64,000 bases of DNA, from NCBI RefSeq assembly GCF_000321225.1, contig NW_004450402.1, positions 3,242,346 through 3,306,345 on the forward strand. The letters are read 5' to 3'. How positions within the stretch are numbered: the stretch's first letter is position 1; the number at the start of each line of letters is the position of its first letter. The DNA is from Odobenus rosmarus divergens (Eukaryota; Chordata; Mammalia; Carnivora; Odobenidae). The notes below the pieces were generated by a model that was not told where the DNA came from, ran no database searches, and was given only the letters and a program-made list of their open reading frames with translations. The position numbers and the translations under genes were made by a program. This document shows positions 31,350 through 41,234 of this stretch, one piece after another.

Positions 31350-33040
31350 TTGTGGTCAACTCAGTAGGTTATCAGAACAGAAGTCTACATCTCACTCATG
31401 CAAGAGTCTGCTGCAGATCTGGGCAGTGCTCAAGGGCAGTGGGTCGCCATTCTGTTCAGGGACTCAGGGATCCAGGCAACTTCAAACTTGAGGCTCTACC
31501 TTCTCAGTAAAAGGGATTTTTCTCTGACTTCCATGGCAGAAGAGAAAGATTAGAAATCTGACAGGGGCATACTGCCTCATCCTGGTCTATGCTTCACATT
31601 TCATTGGCCGTTACTAATCATAGGGTTCTGGAGAGCAAGACCGGGAAGCTTTGTCTTCCATGTGCCCAGGAAAGATGGGGGGATGACTGGTGAACAGCTT
31701 AGCACAGGGATTGTATCATAATCATTTTTCTATCCCCCATACTTGGTGCAGAGGTCGACAATAAACACCAATCCATGTTTCATAAACTGAATCTTACCTA
31801 GTTCAAACTTGCATCAAAATGTGAGGCTCTCCTAAAGGAAAGGGAGCTTCCGCAAATTACTCAAGGAGATATTTACAGAACTAGGACTAGAATCTAAGTC
31901 TATTGCTCCTTTCACTACACTTGCTGTTCCTGAAGGAATTTGTTATAGAAGAATTGTATGGTTTTGCTGGGCCGACCATTATTTCTGTTAAGACAGTGAG
32001 GTTTGTTTTTGTTTGTTTTCTTGTTCACTTGAAATCTTGGCTTACACAGTTAATAGAGATAGGGCATGAAACATATCAGGAAAATGAATCAAATGCAATG
32101 GAATAAACTTAAAATAGATTATCAGTTTGTTGCCAGGCAACATCATTAACTATTTCCAGTTCCTAAATAGCCCATGTCTCTTTTGCTACCTGGTCTTTAA
32201 TTGCATAGCAAATTCTTCTATTGATAGGGAAAAAAAGAAATGTGAAAAGTGAATCATAGTATTATAAATTATCACCTACCCTTGCTTTTTTACTGTAGTT
32301 TCTGAAATAGTAATTCTATGTGTTTGCTTAGCAATTTGGGACCTTCCCCTCGCCCCCCATTTTACGTTTACTAACTTTTAAATTAGTAGATAGGGATTCT
32401 TTCAGTGCTATTTTATCTATGAAAATATTAAATTTGATGACTACTGTAATACCTTTTTTGGGCAATCTTATTTGTTTCAAAGCTTGGTGATCCCATTTAC
32501 TTTACATCTCAGGGTTCTCCTTCAAACTCCACTGAGATTCTCTCTTAAGCTCTACTTCTGCATGTGAAATTCCATTTGAACATGTAAACTAATCTTAAAT
32601 GCAGTATTTTTACAAAAAACTTGTGATCTTCTTCCTTTCTCCCAAGCCTCCTCAAATAAACAGTCGTAGAGATTGCTGGTTGTGGCATGCGGCTGATTTC
32701 TAGTCAGTGAAATATGAGCAGAAGTTATGGGCACCCCTTCCAAGTCTGGCCCATACCATCTTCCCTGCAAACCAACAAACCACCGCCACCAACCACCACC
32801 ACCACCACCACCAAAACAGGTAAAAGCCCCTCCTTCCTAGTTTCCACCTGGCTGGAGATGAGTATGCCAAACTCGGAAATCATACTGTTAAAAGTGATGA
32901 AGCTTTTATCAACTTGAATTCTCAAATGGCTTCAGCAAAAGAGCCCTATCACTCTCCTGGACTGTTCTGATAGCAAGAAATGAACTTATTACATTTTGAA
33001 CCATTGGTTGGGATTATTGTTACCATAGAAATAATACAGA
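31350..33040. other. Unique DNA with (CCA)n tract
   Basis: About 1.7 kb with no gene or old repeat recognised. It contains a (CCA)n microsatellite with interruptions at 32780-32813. Confidence 0.45.
32780..32813. repeat. (CCA)n microsatellite
   Basis: Six uninterrupted CCA units preceded by imperfect units. Confidence 0.9.
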
Positions 33041-33044
33041 AACC

Positions 33045-33148
33045 TCAGTTTGCTCATCTAGAAAATAGGAATAATAACTACTTTATTTTGAGAACCAAAT
33101 GAAATAATATAAATAAAGCATTATTTTAATGTGTGATTCATAGAAGAA
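33045..33148 (+). repeat. MIR fragment
   Basis: 'agtttgctcatctagaaaat', 'aggaataataactactttat', 'aaatgaaataatataaataa' follow the MIR 3' half. Confidence 0.65.
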
Positions 33149-33212
33149 ACCTGATAAGTTTAAGTTTCTTTACTTCCTTCCATCTTCCCTTAGATATAAG
33201 CCCTTTTTCTCA

Positions 33213-33366
33213 CCTTTTTTTTAAAGAGAGAGAGAGAGAATGAGAATGTTAAGCAGGCTCCATGTTCAGCTTGGAGCCTGACACAGGGCTCCATCTCATG
33301 GCCCTGAGATCATGGAGCCAAAATTAAGAGTCAGTGGTTCAACCAGCTGAGCCACCCAGGTGTCCC
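33213..33366 (-). mobile_element. SINEC copy, shortened and old
   Basis: Minus-strand SINEC: 'ttttaaagagagagagagag', 'ggctccatgttcagcttgga', 'gagccacccaggtgtccc'. Shorter GA section than young copies. The flanks share a 'gccctttttc/gccccttttc' word as an eroded duplication. Confidence 0.9.
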
Positions 33367-33554
33367 CCGCCCCTTTTCATTTCTTAAACCTCTGATTCCT
33401 CTACCATTTTTTTCTGTTCTGTACTTGGCAAAGAAAACAGTGGTTATGAGACTCAACCTGTTAATTTTCCTGTTGCCAAATCTGCACATATCATGGGTCC
33501 AAATCCCCATTTTGTCCTTTCTTCCTATGCCAATCCCACTCCTTCTGCTGTTTA

Positions 33555-33735
33555 ATATTAACCAGTGTTTATTAAATGATTAGTACATGCCAGGTAATAT
33601 GGGAAGCTCTGCGTGAATTATATCACTTGAGTTTGTGAAGAAAGCACTATTTTATATCCCCATATTGCTGATGAAAGAATTGGGATCAGAAAAATGAAGC
33701 AGTTTGCTCACAAAGCAAGTGTGATCGAACCCCCA
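33555..33735 (-). repeat. MIR SINE relic
   Basis: Antisense MIR: 'gattagtacatgccaggtaa', 'ttatatccccatattgctga', 'cagtttgctcacaaagcaag'. Confidence 0.65.
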
Positions 33736-33939
33736 TATATTTTTAAATTCTCTCATTCTATTTTCACTTTCTACCTGTATTTAAACAGGCTCGAAAGTCT
33801 ACAGTTTCCAGAAAAACCATTCCCTGAAGACATTTACTGTCTACCTCCTCACCTCCACTCTCCAAGCACCCAGCTTGTGTCCTCACCACGCGGATGAAGC
33901 GCCTCCTCTTTTCAAGTAACACACCCAATGGAAACTGCC

Positions 33940-34925
33940 TAATTCTTAAATCATTCAACCTTTCTGAAATATATAGTTCCATTGACTACCCTCTTTTCTT
34001 TTTTCCTCATTCCGTGCCCCCCCCCCCTTTTTAGCGCCCTTTTCACTCCACATTACTTGTCTAGCCACTCTTTCTCAGTCTCGTTTTGGGTACTCTTTTT
34101 CCTCTTTAAATATTGGTGCTCCTTGGGGTTCTATCCCCCTCCCTCCATTTTTTAAACGCTAAATATTCTGCTGATATCATTCACTCCTATGGTTTCAATC
34201 ATAAACTGTATGCCACTTGTCCCCATGTCTTTTATTCACGTGACTATGAACACTGCTCTTGAATTCTATAACCATTTAAGTAATTTCTATGTGATAGTCT
34301 CAATTTAGATGCTGCATGAGCACCTCAAACTCATTTCTAACACTGCTTTCATAATCTCTCTCCAAATATCTTTCCATGTAACATTTCTCCCTCTGAACTA
34401 CTCTATCTCAGCAGTTTGTCCATTTGTCCAAGTTGGAAACTGCACATCATTTTTGGATCTACTCCTTCATCACTCCCCACGCCCAATCAGGTTCTAAGTC
34501 TTGTTAATTAACAAGAAACTCTGTTTTTAAAATATAATTAAACCTGTTGGTTTTTTTTTTTTTTTTCTCACTCCCCATTTCCTACCATTTGCCATTATCC
34601 ATGCCTCTGGAGCATTGAATGCTGAAGCTACATTATTTGCCATTCTCAGAAAACAGCAGGCCCTTTTCATACTTTGAAAAACGCTTACTTATATTTTTCT
34701 CCCTTTTATGCTTGGAAAAATATTTCAATAATCAGCTATATTGTCACTGCTCTTGTGAACTTTGTGAAGTTTTCCTTGAGGTAAATTTGGTGGCTCCCCT
34801 ACCCTCCCTCCTGTGTTACCATACAACTTTGCACCCACCTCTTCTCTAAATATTTATCAGAAAGTTTGCAATTATTTGAGTATTTATCTCTCCTGCTAGA
34901 TTGTGAGAGATTTGAGAAAAGAAAG
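33940..34925 (+). repeat. L2 LINE relic, nearly 1 kb
   Basis: L2 words in order: 'attggtgctccttggggttc', 'tctcaatttagatgctgcat', 'gagcacctcaaactcatttc', 'ttggaaactgcacatcattt', 'ttggatctactccttcatca', ending near 'ctgctagattgtgagagatt'. It contains a C run (34018-34028) and a long T run (about 34550-34566). Confidence 0.6.
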
Positions 34926-34944
34926 CTTATCTTTGTTACAGTGA

Positions 34945-36035
34945 ATTGGACACTTTCTAATTTGAAGATACTTTTGCTAAAAGACCAGTTCACTAAATGG
35001 CCGTTTGCCAAATGATTGGATTTATCAAATTTATCAGTTTATTCCAAACAGTTGTAGTAGTTAAAGCTCTTTGGATGTTTAAGTTTGCTTTCCAATGAGG
35101 ATATATGATTTTCTGGATATTAACTTTTTAACTTGTTATATCACCTGAGAATCTGGCAAAAGGGTGAGGTTAGCAAAATAGAATCAGTACTTAATTAAAA
35201 AAAGTTTTTCAAAGGAAAGGCTGTTTTCCAACCCCTCCTTTTTTTTGTCCATTTTATATGTAATGGGACTACTTGTCTACTTCTGAAATATTTTCAGTTA
35301 TCTTTGAATGTCATTTTCTATTTCGGTATATTTTAAGCATTTTCCTAATTCTTTTGCCAATTCCTCAAATGGCATCCCAGCTTTCCTTTTATATGTCTAG
35401 CATTTAAAGTTTAAGATTAAATTAAACTTTAATGAAGATTAAACTTTAAATTTAACTCACAGGCACTAAAATAAATCAGAATTTTAAACTAGATTAAAAT
35501 TTAATGAAATAAAATGTTTAAATTAAGTTAAATTTAGAATTACCATTTAAATTCATCCAAAAGAATCAGAATTAGTTAAAAACATTACATCTCCATGAAA
35601 CTAAAAATGTGATTCTGTCAAAGAACAATTAGGGTATCTTGACTTGGTTGGCTGGCAATTCGCAAGATGATCCACAAAAGCACAAAAAACAATGAAAAAA
35701 AATGACCACGATGGACCAAATCAAAAAGATGTTGAAGAAGAGTATAAAACAAGTTGATTAAAAATACTACAAATGATAATAGATGAATGCTGAAAGGTTG
35801 GCTCAATACAAAATGACATTTTAAAAAGGAGTAAAAACCAGTATAAACTGAGAATCCCCATAGGAAAAGTAAAATTATATTTGGTGCGTGTGAACTATTT
35901 CACATTCAGTCATCAAATCAAATATTCTTCTTAAAACCTATAAGATTATCTTTTGTCAAATCAACATATTTGATGGGTGGGTTGTCAGTGAATCGGACAT
36001 TTGGTGAATTGAGTTTTAGTGAATTTGTCTGCTTG
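34945..36035. mobile_element. Candidate DNA-transposon relic with inverted ends
   Basis: The left end (34985-35030) contains 'agttcactaaatggccgttt' and 'gccaaatgattgg'. The reverse complement of the right end (about 35980-36030) contains 'aattcactaaaactcaattc' and 'accaaatgtccgattcac'. The two share TTCACTAAA and CCAAATG in register, i.e. imperfect terminal inverted repeats about 1 kb apart. The interior is AT-rich, carries only short broken frames (62 codons at 35618-35806, minus) and matches no LINE or SINE that I recognise. Family unknown. Confidence 0.4.
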
Positions 36036-36339
36036 TTTGCCACCTGCAAACTTGCCTATGCTCTCAACCCCTTCTCCAATTTCCACAACTTTCTTGCGTT
36101 AACTAAAGTCTCTCTTCGTCTGACATCCTTAAGTGATGTCTGTTAATTCTTTTACAACCAACTTCTCGGGTCAGAGGTTTCTCATTTTCCCCCTCCTTTT
36201 TAAGCTCATTGTCTCTCGTCCTACCAATAGATTCTTGTCCTCCTCAAGGACACTACAATATACTACTGTAAAAGCAGTCTATTACTTTGTTCCCTTAGGC
36301 CCTTGTTTCTTAATGTTTATTTTTCAATATTTAACATAT

Positions 36340-36640
36340 TTGTAAAATACAAACTGGATTGTGTCACTCTCTTGTTTAAAACTTTTTATAGGTTTCTATT
36401 ACTCTTAAAGATCTAAATTCAGAATATGGCCCACATGTTCATGCACGTATTGGCCCCTCCATACCTTTTCGTGTTTCTTGGAGGACTTGCTCCTTTTTTG
36501 GGCTCCAGGCATTGACCTTTTCAGACCCGGGGATGTGCCACTCCACTGTCCAGCCTGGAGCCTTTGTCTGTGTATTTTCCTGTGCATGCCTCCTGCTACC
36601 TACCCAGGTGCCCTGTGTTATGAAATGCCTCTCTCTCTCT
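36340..36640 (+). repeat. L2 LINE relic, left part
   Basis: 'ctggattgtgtcactctctt', 'gtttaaaactttttataggt', 'ggcccctccataccttttcg', 'tgtctgtgtattttcctgtg' follow L2 order. Ends in a (CT)n run. Confidence 0.6.
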
Positions 36641-36642
36641 CT

Positions 36643-36755
36643 TTTTTTTAACTAGGCTTTATTTTTTAGAGCAGTTTTAGGTTCACAGTGAAACTGAGTA
36701 GGAAGAACTCAGAGAGTTCTCATATACTTAGTGACCTCATGTGCATAGCCTCCAA
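36643..36755 (-). mobile_element. Short L1 3'-end fragment
   Basis: 'ggctttattttttagagcag' and 'ttttaggttcacagtgaaac' through 'atgtgcatagcctcc' are the antisense of an old L1 3' end. It sits inside the L2. Confidence 0.7.
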
Positions 36756-36759
36756 GATG

Positions 36760-37012
36760 CTCTTCCATTTTTTAGCCTCCCCTCTGCTAGATATATTTCT
36801 ATTATTATCAGTTCTCATAGAATCATATTTTCTTCAAACATCACTTCGAGACTTTAATTTTTTAGTATGATTCTTTGTCGCTTGTCTTTTTTTCTCCACA
36901 AGACATAAACTCCATGAGGGCAAATATTGTTTATTATTGCTTATCATTCACTTCCCAAAATATAATCCTATGCCTGGCATATAGTAGATCTTCAAAAAAC
37001 ATCCATCATCGT
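36760..37012 (+). repeat. L2 LINE relic, 3' end
   Basis: 'cacaagacataaactccatg', 'agggcaaatattgtttatta', 'cctatgcctggcatatagta' and 'gatcttcaaaaaacatcc' are the classic L2 terminus. Confidence 0.7.
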
Positions 37013-37014
37013 GG

Positions 37015-38335
37015 GTGAATGACATAGGTCATATAATCCTTTATAGTCTAGGGGTAAAACACAGCTCTATATAATTACCATTATGGGATTTCAAAGACCT
37101 AAAATAAAAATTAACCATAATTTTGCTATTTCTTTCTATCTCAGACGAGTTCAGAGTTTGCATTTGTAATTATTCTTGTCCAGCAGCTCTTAAAAATTAG
37201 CCACAGATGTTATATTAACAGACATGTTAATGGAAATAAAATTATTTTATTATGTATTAAATATAGCAATTCCTTTCTTCTTTGATTGTTTCTTTTCTGT
37301 TTTCAAACCTGAAGTGTTTGGTTTCAAACCTGTAAAAATTTGCTTGCTTTACCTAAGAGGCACAGATCACCACAAGGGGGCAGGGGTAGACAAATATTCA
37401 GTTTTTTTGACTCAGAGTTCTGTATCACCAGAGTATTATTCTTTGACAGAGTAAATTTGAGCCATTATTTTCTGTATGAGGGTTTTTTTTTTTTTTTCAT
37501 TTGCCATTCAATTTAAAATCTATAAGTACTATTACCCTTTCCATACAGTGTGTGTCTTTTAAAAGATGAACAGACCTCCACTACACAAATTGTAGGCATG
37601 AAATAACTTCTCTTCAGTACATTAAATCATTTTACAGAGTTGTAAGAATGATATGCCAGGCATAGTAGTAAATCGTTCATTGGTAATTTTATAGCTAGTT
37701 TCTATTCTGTTTTACCTTTAGCACCCCTCCCCCTCCCACCACTATCTCCCCCCACCCTTTCCCCCATACACACATAGAGGTTGAAAGGGGGAAAAAGATT
37801 TTGTGGGGTTTTTTGGGGGGATAATAATTTAGGGAATATTTAGGTATTTATTGCATAGAAGTAAGAAATTGAACATTTTCTGGGAATAAGTTTTCACAGT
37901 ATAATTCGCTTTATTTTTCTTTCTTTTGTTCACTAAATACATATCCATCTTCTTCACTTTGTTTAAGAAAAACACAACCTGAGCTTTATGTGGCTAGCTT
38001 GACGTAGTTCTCCTAAACAGTTTGGGTAGAACTTTATGTAATGATCTAATTACATGACTGACTTTATTTTATTGCTCATTCTGAAATTTAGTTCCCTACA
38101 AAAGAAGAGCTCATCAAATTTAGAGTTGAATTTTAAGAATGTTAAGTTTAATGATAATGAAAACAAGATAATTTGCATGTGAGCAGCCTTGGTTAGGAGG
38201 AAGTTTAGAAGAGAAAGAGGGCTATTTAAGAGAAACTAATAGAAAGGAGACTTCGATTCAGACTGAGAACCACCAAAGAGCCCACAGGCAGGTTGGAGAC
38301 CAGTCACCTAATTTTCCCAATTTTGATGTTTTCTT
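37015..38335. other. Unique DNA, possible regulatory words
   Basis: No repeat recognised. A POU octamer ATTTGCAT lies at 38171-38178 within AT-rich text of conserved-element appearance. G-rich runs occur at 37783-37822. Confidence 0.35.
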
Positions 38336-38340
38336 TTTTT

Positions 38341-38469
38341 TTCTTTAAAGATTTTATTTATTTATTTGACAGAGAGAGACAGTGAGAGAGGAAACACGAG
38401 CAGGGGGAGTGGGAGAGAAAGAAGCAGGCCTCCCGTGGAGCAGGGAGCCCGATGCGGGGCTCGATCCCA
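38341..38469 (-). mobile_element. SINEC copy lacking the 5' (A-box) part
   Basis: T-rich tail, 'aaagattttatttatttatt', GA-rich middle, then 'atgcggggctcgatccca', where it stops at the B-box position. About the first 70-80 bp of the element are missing, so it lacks a complete pol III promoter. No clear target duplication. Confidence 0.93.
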
Positions 38470-38694
38470 TTTGCCATCTTGGTGAGTTAGCCCAAACTGG
38501 TGACCAAGGTTGGATGGCTTTGGAGAATGTAATTTTGACTTGACTATGATATGAAGATGTTAGTGGAACAGAATGTCCCTTCCCCCACTACACATGGTGA
38601 CAGAATAATACCATTTAGTCTGAGGTGAGAAAATAAAGCAACTAAAAACTCTTATAATTCATTTAATCTTGGTCAGGCTGAATTAGAACATTCA

Positions 38695-38825
38695 TCGACG
38701 AGCCCCATAAAAGAAGAGACATGTTTGTTTTGTTCATCACTCTATCTCTAGCGGTTAGCCAATGGTCTGACACACTCTAGGTATTCGGTAATATATGTTG
38801 ATTGAATGAGTGAATAGTGAATAAT
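38695..38825 (+). repeat. L2 3'-end relic
   Basis: 'gttttgttcatcactctatc', 'tctgacacactctaggtatt', 'atatgttgattgaatgagtg' are the L2 end. Confidence 0.7.
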
Positions 38826-39055
38826 GGCAGATACCATATTTTATGTCACATGATCGTCTTCATTAAATGAGGTAGTTTTTCACTCTAAGCTGGTAACTTC
38901 CAGAGAAGTAAAAGGGAGAGGTTTTTTTCAGAGGGTAATCCATGGCCTTTTGGAAGGTAGCAATGAAAAAATACAAGCAATAAAAGTTGGGAAACCTTCT
39001 GTGAGGGCCCTGTCTGGTCTATTTCACTTTAAATCATCAAAAAATCATACAATTT

Positions 39056-39268
39056 ATTTATTTATTTATTTATTTATTTATTAAAGATTTTATTTATTTA
39101 TTTGACAGAAAGACAGCCAGAGAGGGAACACAAGCAGGGGGAGTGGGAAAGGGAGAAGCAGGCTTCCCGCCAAGCAGGGAGCCTGATGCGGGGTTTGATC
39201 CCAGGACCCTGAGATCATGACCTGAGCCGAAGGCAGTCACTAAACCAACTGAGCCACCCAGGCACCCC
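39056..39268 (-). mobile_element. SINEC copy, young, 15-bp TSD, long TTTA tail
   Basis: A (TTTA)n tail of about seven units, then a standard minus-strand SINEC ending 'gagccacccaggcacccc'. Perfect duplication AAAATCATACAATTT at 39041-39055 and 39269-39283. Confidence 0.97.
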
Positions 39269-39289
39269 AAAATCATACAATTTGAAGAG

Positions 39290-39715
39290 TTTAGAACTGG
39301 AGATTTCTCATGAGTCAATCTGATACTATTAAATTGGACGTGAGATATTAGACATTGGTACTCTTCTGAGACTCATCTTTGGGAATATTTAATTTAACTC
39401 TTGCATTTTTGAGGTGAAATATTGCAAAATCTTTCAAGGATATTTAATGTGATTTTTATTTCTAAAGGCCAGTTAAGTCTCAGGTGAATTCCTTGTATTC
39501 ACTGGTATCCTAAACTAAGCATAGAAGGCTCAAAACTGAAAATCTTATTATTCATGTGACCACAGTAAGTGTGAACAATTTTCAAGTTTAAAAATTTGTG
39601 TTATAGAAGCAGAGGGCCTCTGGGGCATCTGTCATTTGTTGACATGTTGAGGAAAAGGTTACAAAATGCTTCAGAGCTCAGCAACGGAATACATTAGCAA
39701 GGTCCTTAGATATTA
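39290..39715. other. Unique intergenic DNA
   Basis: No feature recognised. Confidence 0.5.
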
Positions 39716-39719
39716 TCTG

Positions 39720-39945
39720 GGCCAGTACGGTCCAGTAGAACTTTTTGCCCTAATGGCAATGCTATTTGTATTGTCCAGTACGTAGCCACTAGTTGTATGT
39801 GGCCATTGTGCACTTGAAATATGGTTAGTGCAACTGAGGAATTGAATATTTAATTTTATTTAAAACTAGTAATTAAAATTTATACTTAAATACCACATGT
39901 GACTAGTGCTACTTTATTTGGATAGTGCAGGCCTAGAAGAATAAA
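39720..39945. mobile_element. hAT-like non-autonomous element with foldback ends
   Basis: The left part 'ttgtccagtacgtagccact', 'agttgtatgtggcca' pairs with the right part 'accacatgtgactagtgcta', 'ctttatttggatagtgca' as imperfect inverted repeats, with an AT-rich centre. This is the layout of the MER33/MER58-type hAT elements ('tggctagtggctac'). No transposase. Confidence 0.55.
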
Positions 39946-40069
39946 TGCCTACTTCAAGTGCTGTAAATTTTGAGATGAGATATTAAAAATTTTAACAAAC
40001 AAGATATCAGACTAAAACTAATGGAGAACTCAAGAATGGTGACATGGGAATTTTAAAATGCAACAAGTT

Positions 40070-40235
40070 AAGCATCTACCAGGTACTTGACTCTTTGCCA
40101 GATAATTTTATATTTATTATCTCAGTGAATGCTTGTAAAGCTCTGCAAATAAAGATTTTATCTTTATTTTATAGGCAAAGGGCCAGATATTAAACCTTCC
40201 TTAGTGGAAATAGGATTAGAACTTACACCCATTTG
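40070..40235 (-). repeat. MIR SINE relic
   Basis: Antisense MIR: 'catctaccaggtacttgact', 'ttatctttattttataggca', 'ggattagaacttacaccc'. Confidence 0.7.
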
Positions 40236-40239
40236 TTTC

Positions 40240-41155
40240 AAAAGGCATGCTTATGTAATATTTGAGTGAGCCAAAGAAAACTACACAGATGTAATTGTGA
40301 ATGTGTGTCCTAGGAGGCAAGGTCAGGGCTGGAATGAGTGTCACATCTAAATATTAGCCTAGAATTTCTCAAAATCCATTACTAAGGCTAGGATTGGTTT
40401 CTAATGGTGTAACAGGGTTGAAGATAAGGTTGGGTCAGATGGTTTGGGTTGGATAGAAGAAGGATGCTCAGGTACATGAGCAACAATTGTTAGACTTGCT
40501 ATTCCCATTAGCTCACGCTGACTATGGTAGCATCCTTGGCTATATTTTATGGTTAGATACTACTTTGATGTTATTTTTCTCTCTGATAATGCTCTGTGAC
40601 TTGATTTTATCCTCATTCATCATATGACTTATACAATGTGTTATTCACCTGGTAAGTGTGAGTTGGGGCATTTCCTTGTCATTGTGTTGAGAAAGAGCTT
40701 CCTTATGGTGCAGAGGATGGAAATGAGCCTTTATGTGTTTTACGTCACTAAACCTAATGTCTCTGGGTGCATATGTTTTCCTTAACACCTAAATCATCCT
40801 GTAGAAAAACGTATCTTGTATTCTTAGAATAAAAGGATAACAGCATTTTTCCTGCCTGGTCCTCAGAGTGTGTGCCACAAAAAAAAAAAAAAAAAAGATT
40901 CTGCACTAGCTTACATATTAAATGAAGGAGTCTACTTAAAGAAAGCTGAATATCTCGGTTTAAGAAGTTGGCTTTCCCAGTGATTGAAATAAATTAGATA
41001 TGAATGATGGCCAGGGTATCTATATAGGCTAGCCCTGTATCTTGCAATTCTGGGATTTTTTAAAACTAGAAATCCAATATTAGAATTCTTTGATAAAGTT
41101 TCAGATTGTGAGACAGCATTCACCAAATTTCTTTTGAATGGAAACTAAGGCAATT
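40240..41155. other. Unique DNA with an isolated A run
   Basis: No repeat recognised. An A run of about 19 bases occurs at 40879-40897 without an attached SINE. Confidence 0.45.
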
Positions 41156-41158
41156 TTG

Positions 41159-41231
41159 TGATTCCACTGGGAATTGCATCCAGGATCTTCTGTGTGTAAG
41201 GTAAATGTGCTAACCACTATACCATGGGACC
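41159..41231 (-). tRNA. tRNA-Val(TAC) pseudogene
   Basis: Read on the minus strand, 73 nt align without gaps to the mammalian tRNA-Val(UAC) sequence as I recall it (about 57 of 73 positions). The A-box word 'tggtatagtgg' is good, the anticodon loop CTTACAC keeps anticodon TAC, and the acceptor stem pairs except at one position. The B box is eroded ('gatgcaattcc' instead of a GGTTCGANTCC form), the anticodon stem has two mismatches, and no T run follows the 3' end. It is therefore a dead copy, not a working tRNA gene. It has no A-rich tail and is not part of a SINEC. Confidence 0.75.
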
Positions 41232-41234
41232 TGA

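Noticed and set aside
40879..40897. SINE or retrocopy tail at an isolated A run
   Set aside because: No AATAAA at the right distance, no SINE body and no target duplication.
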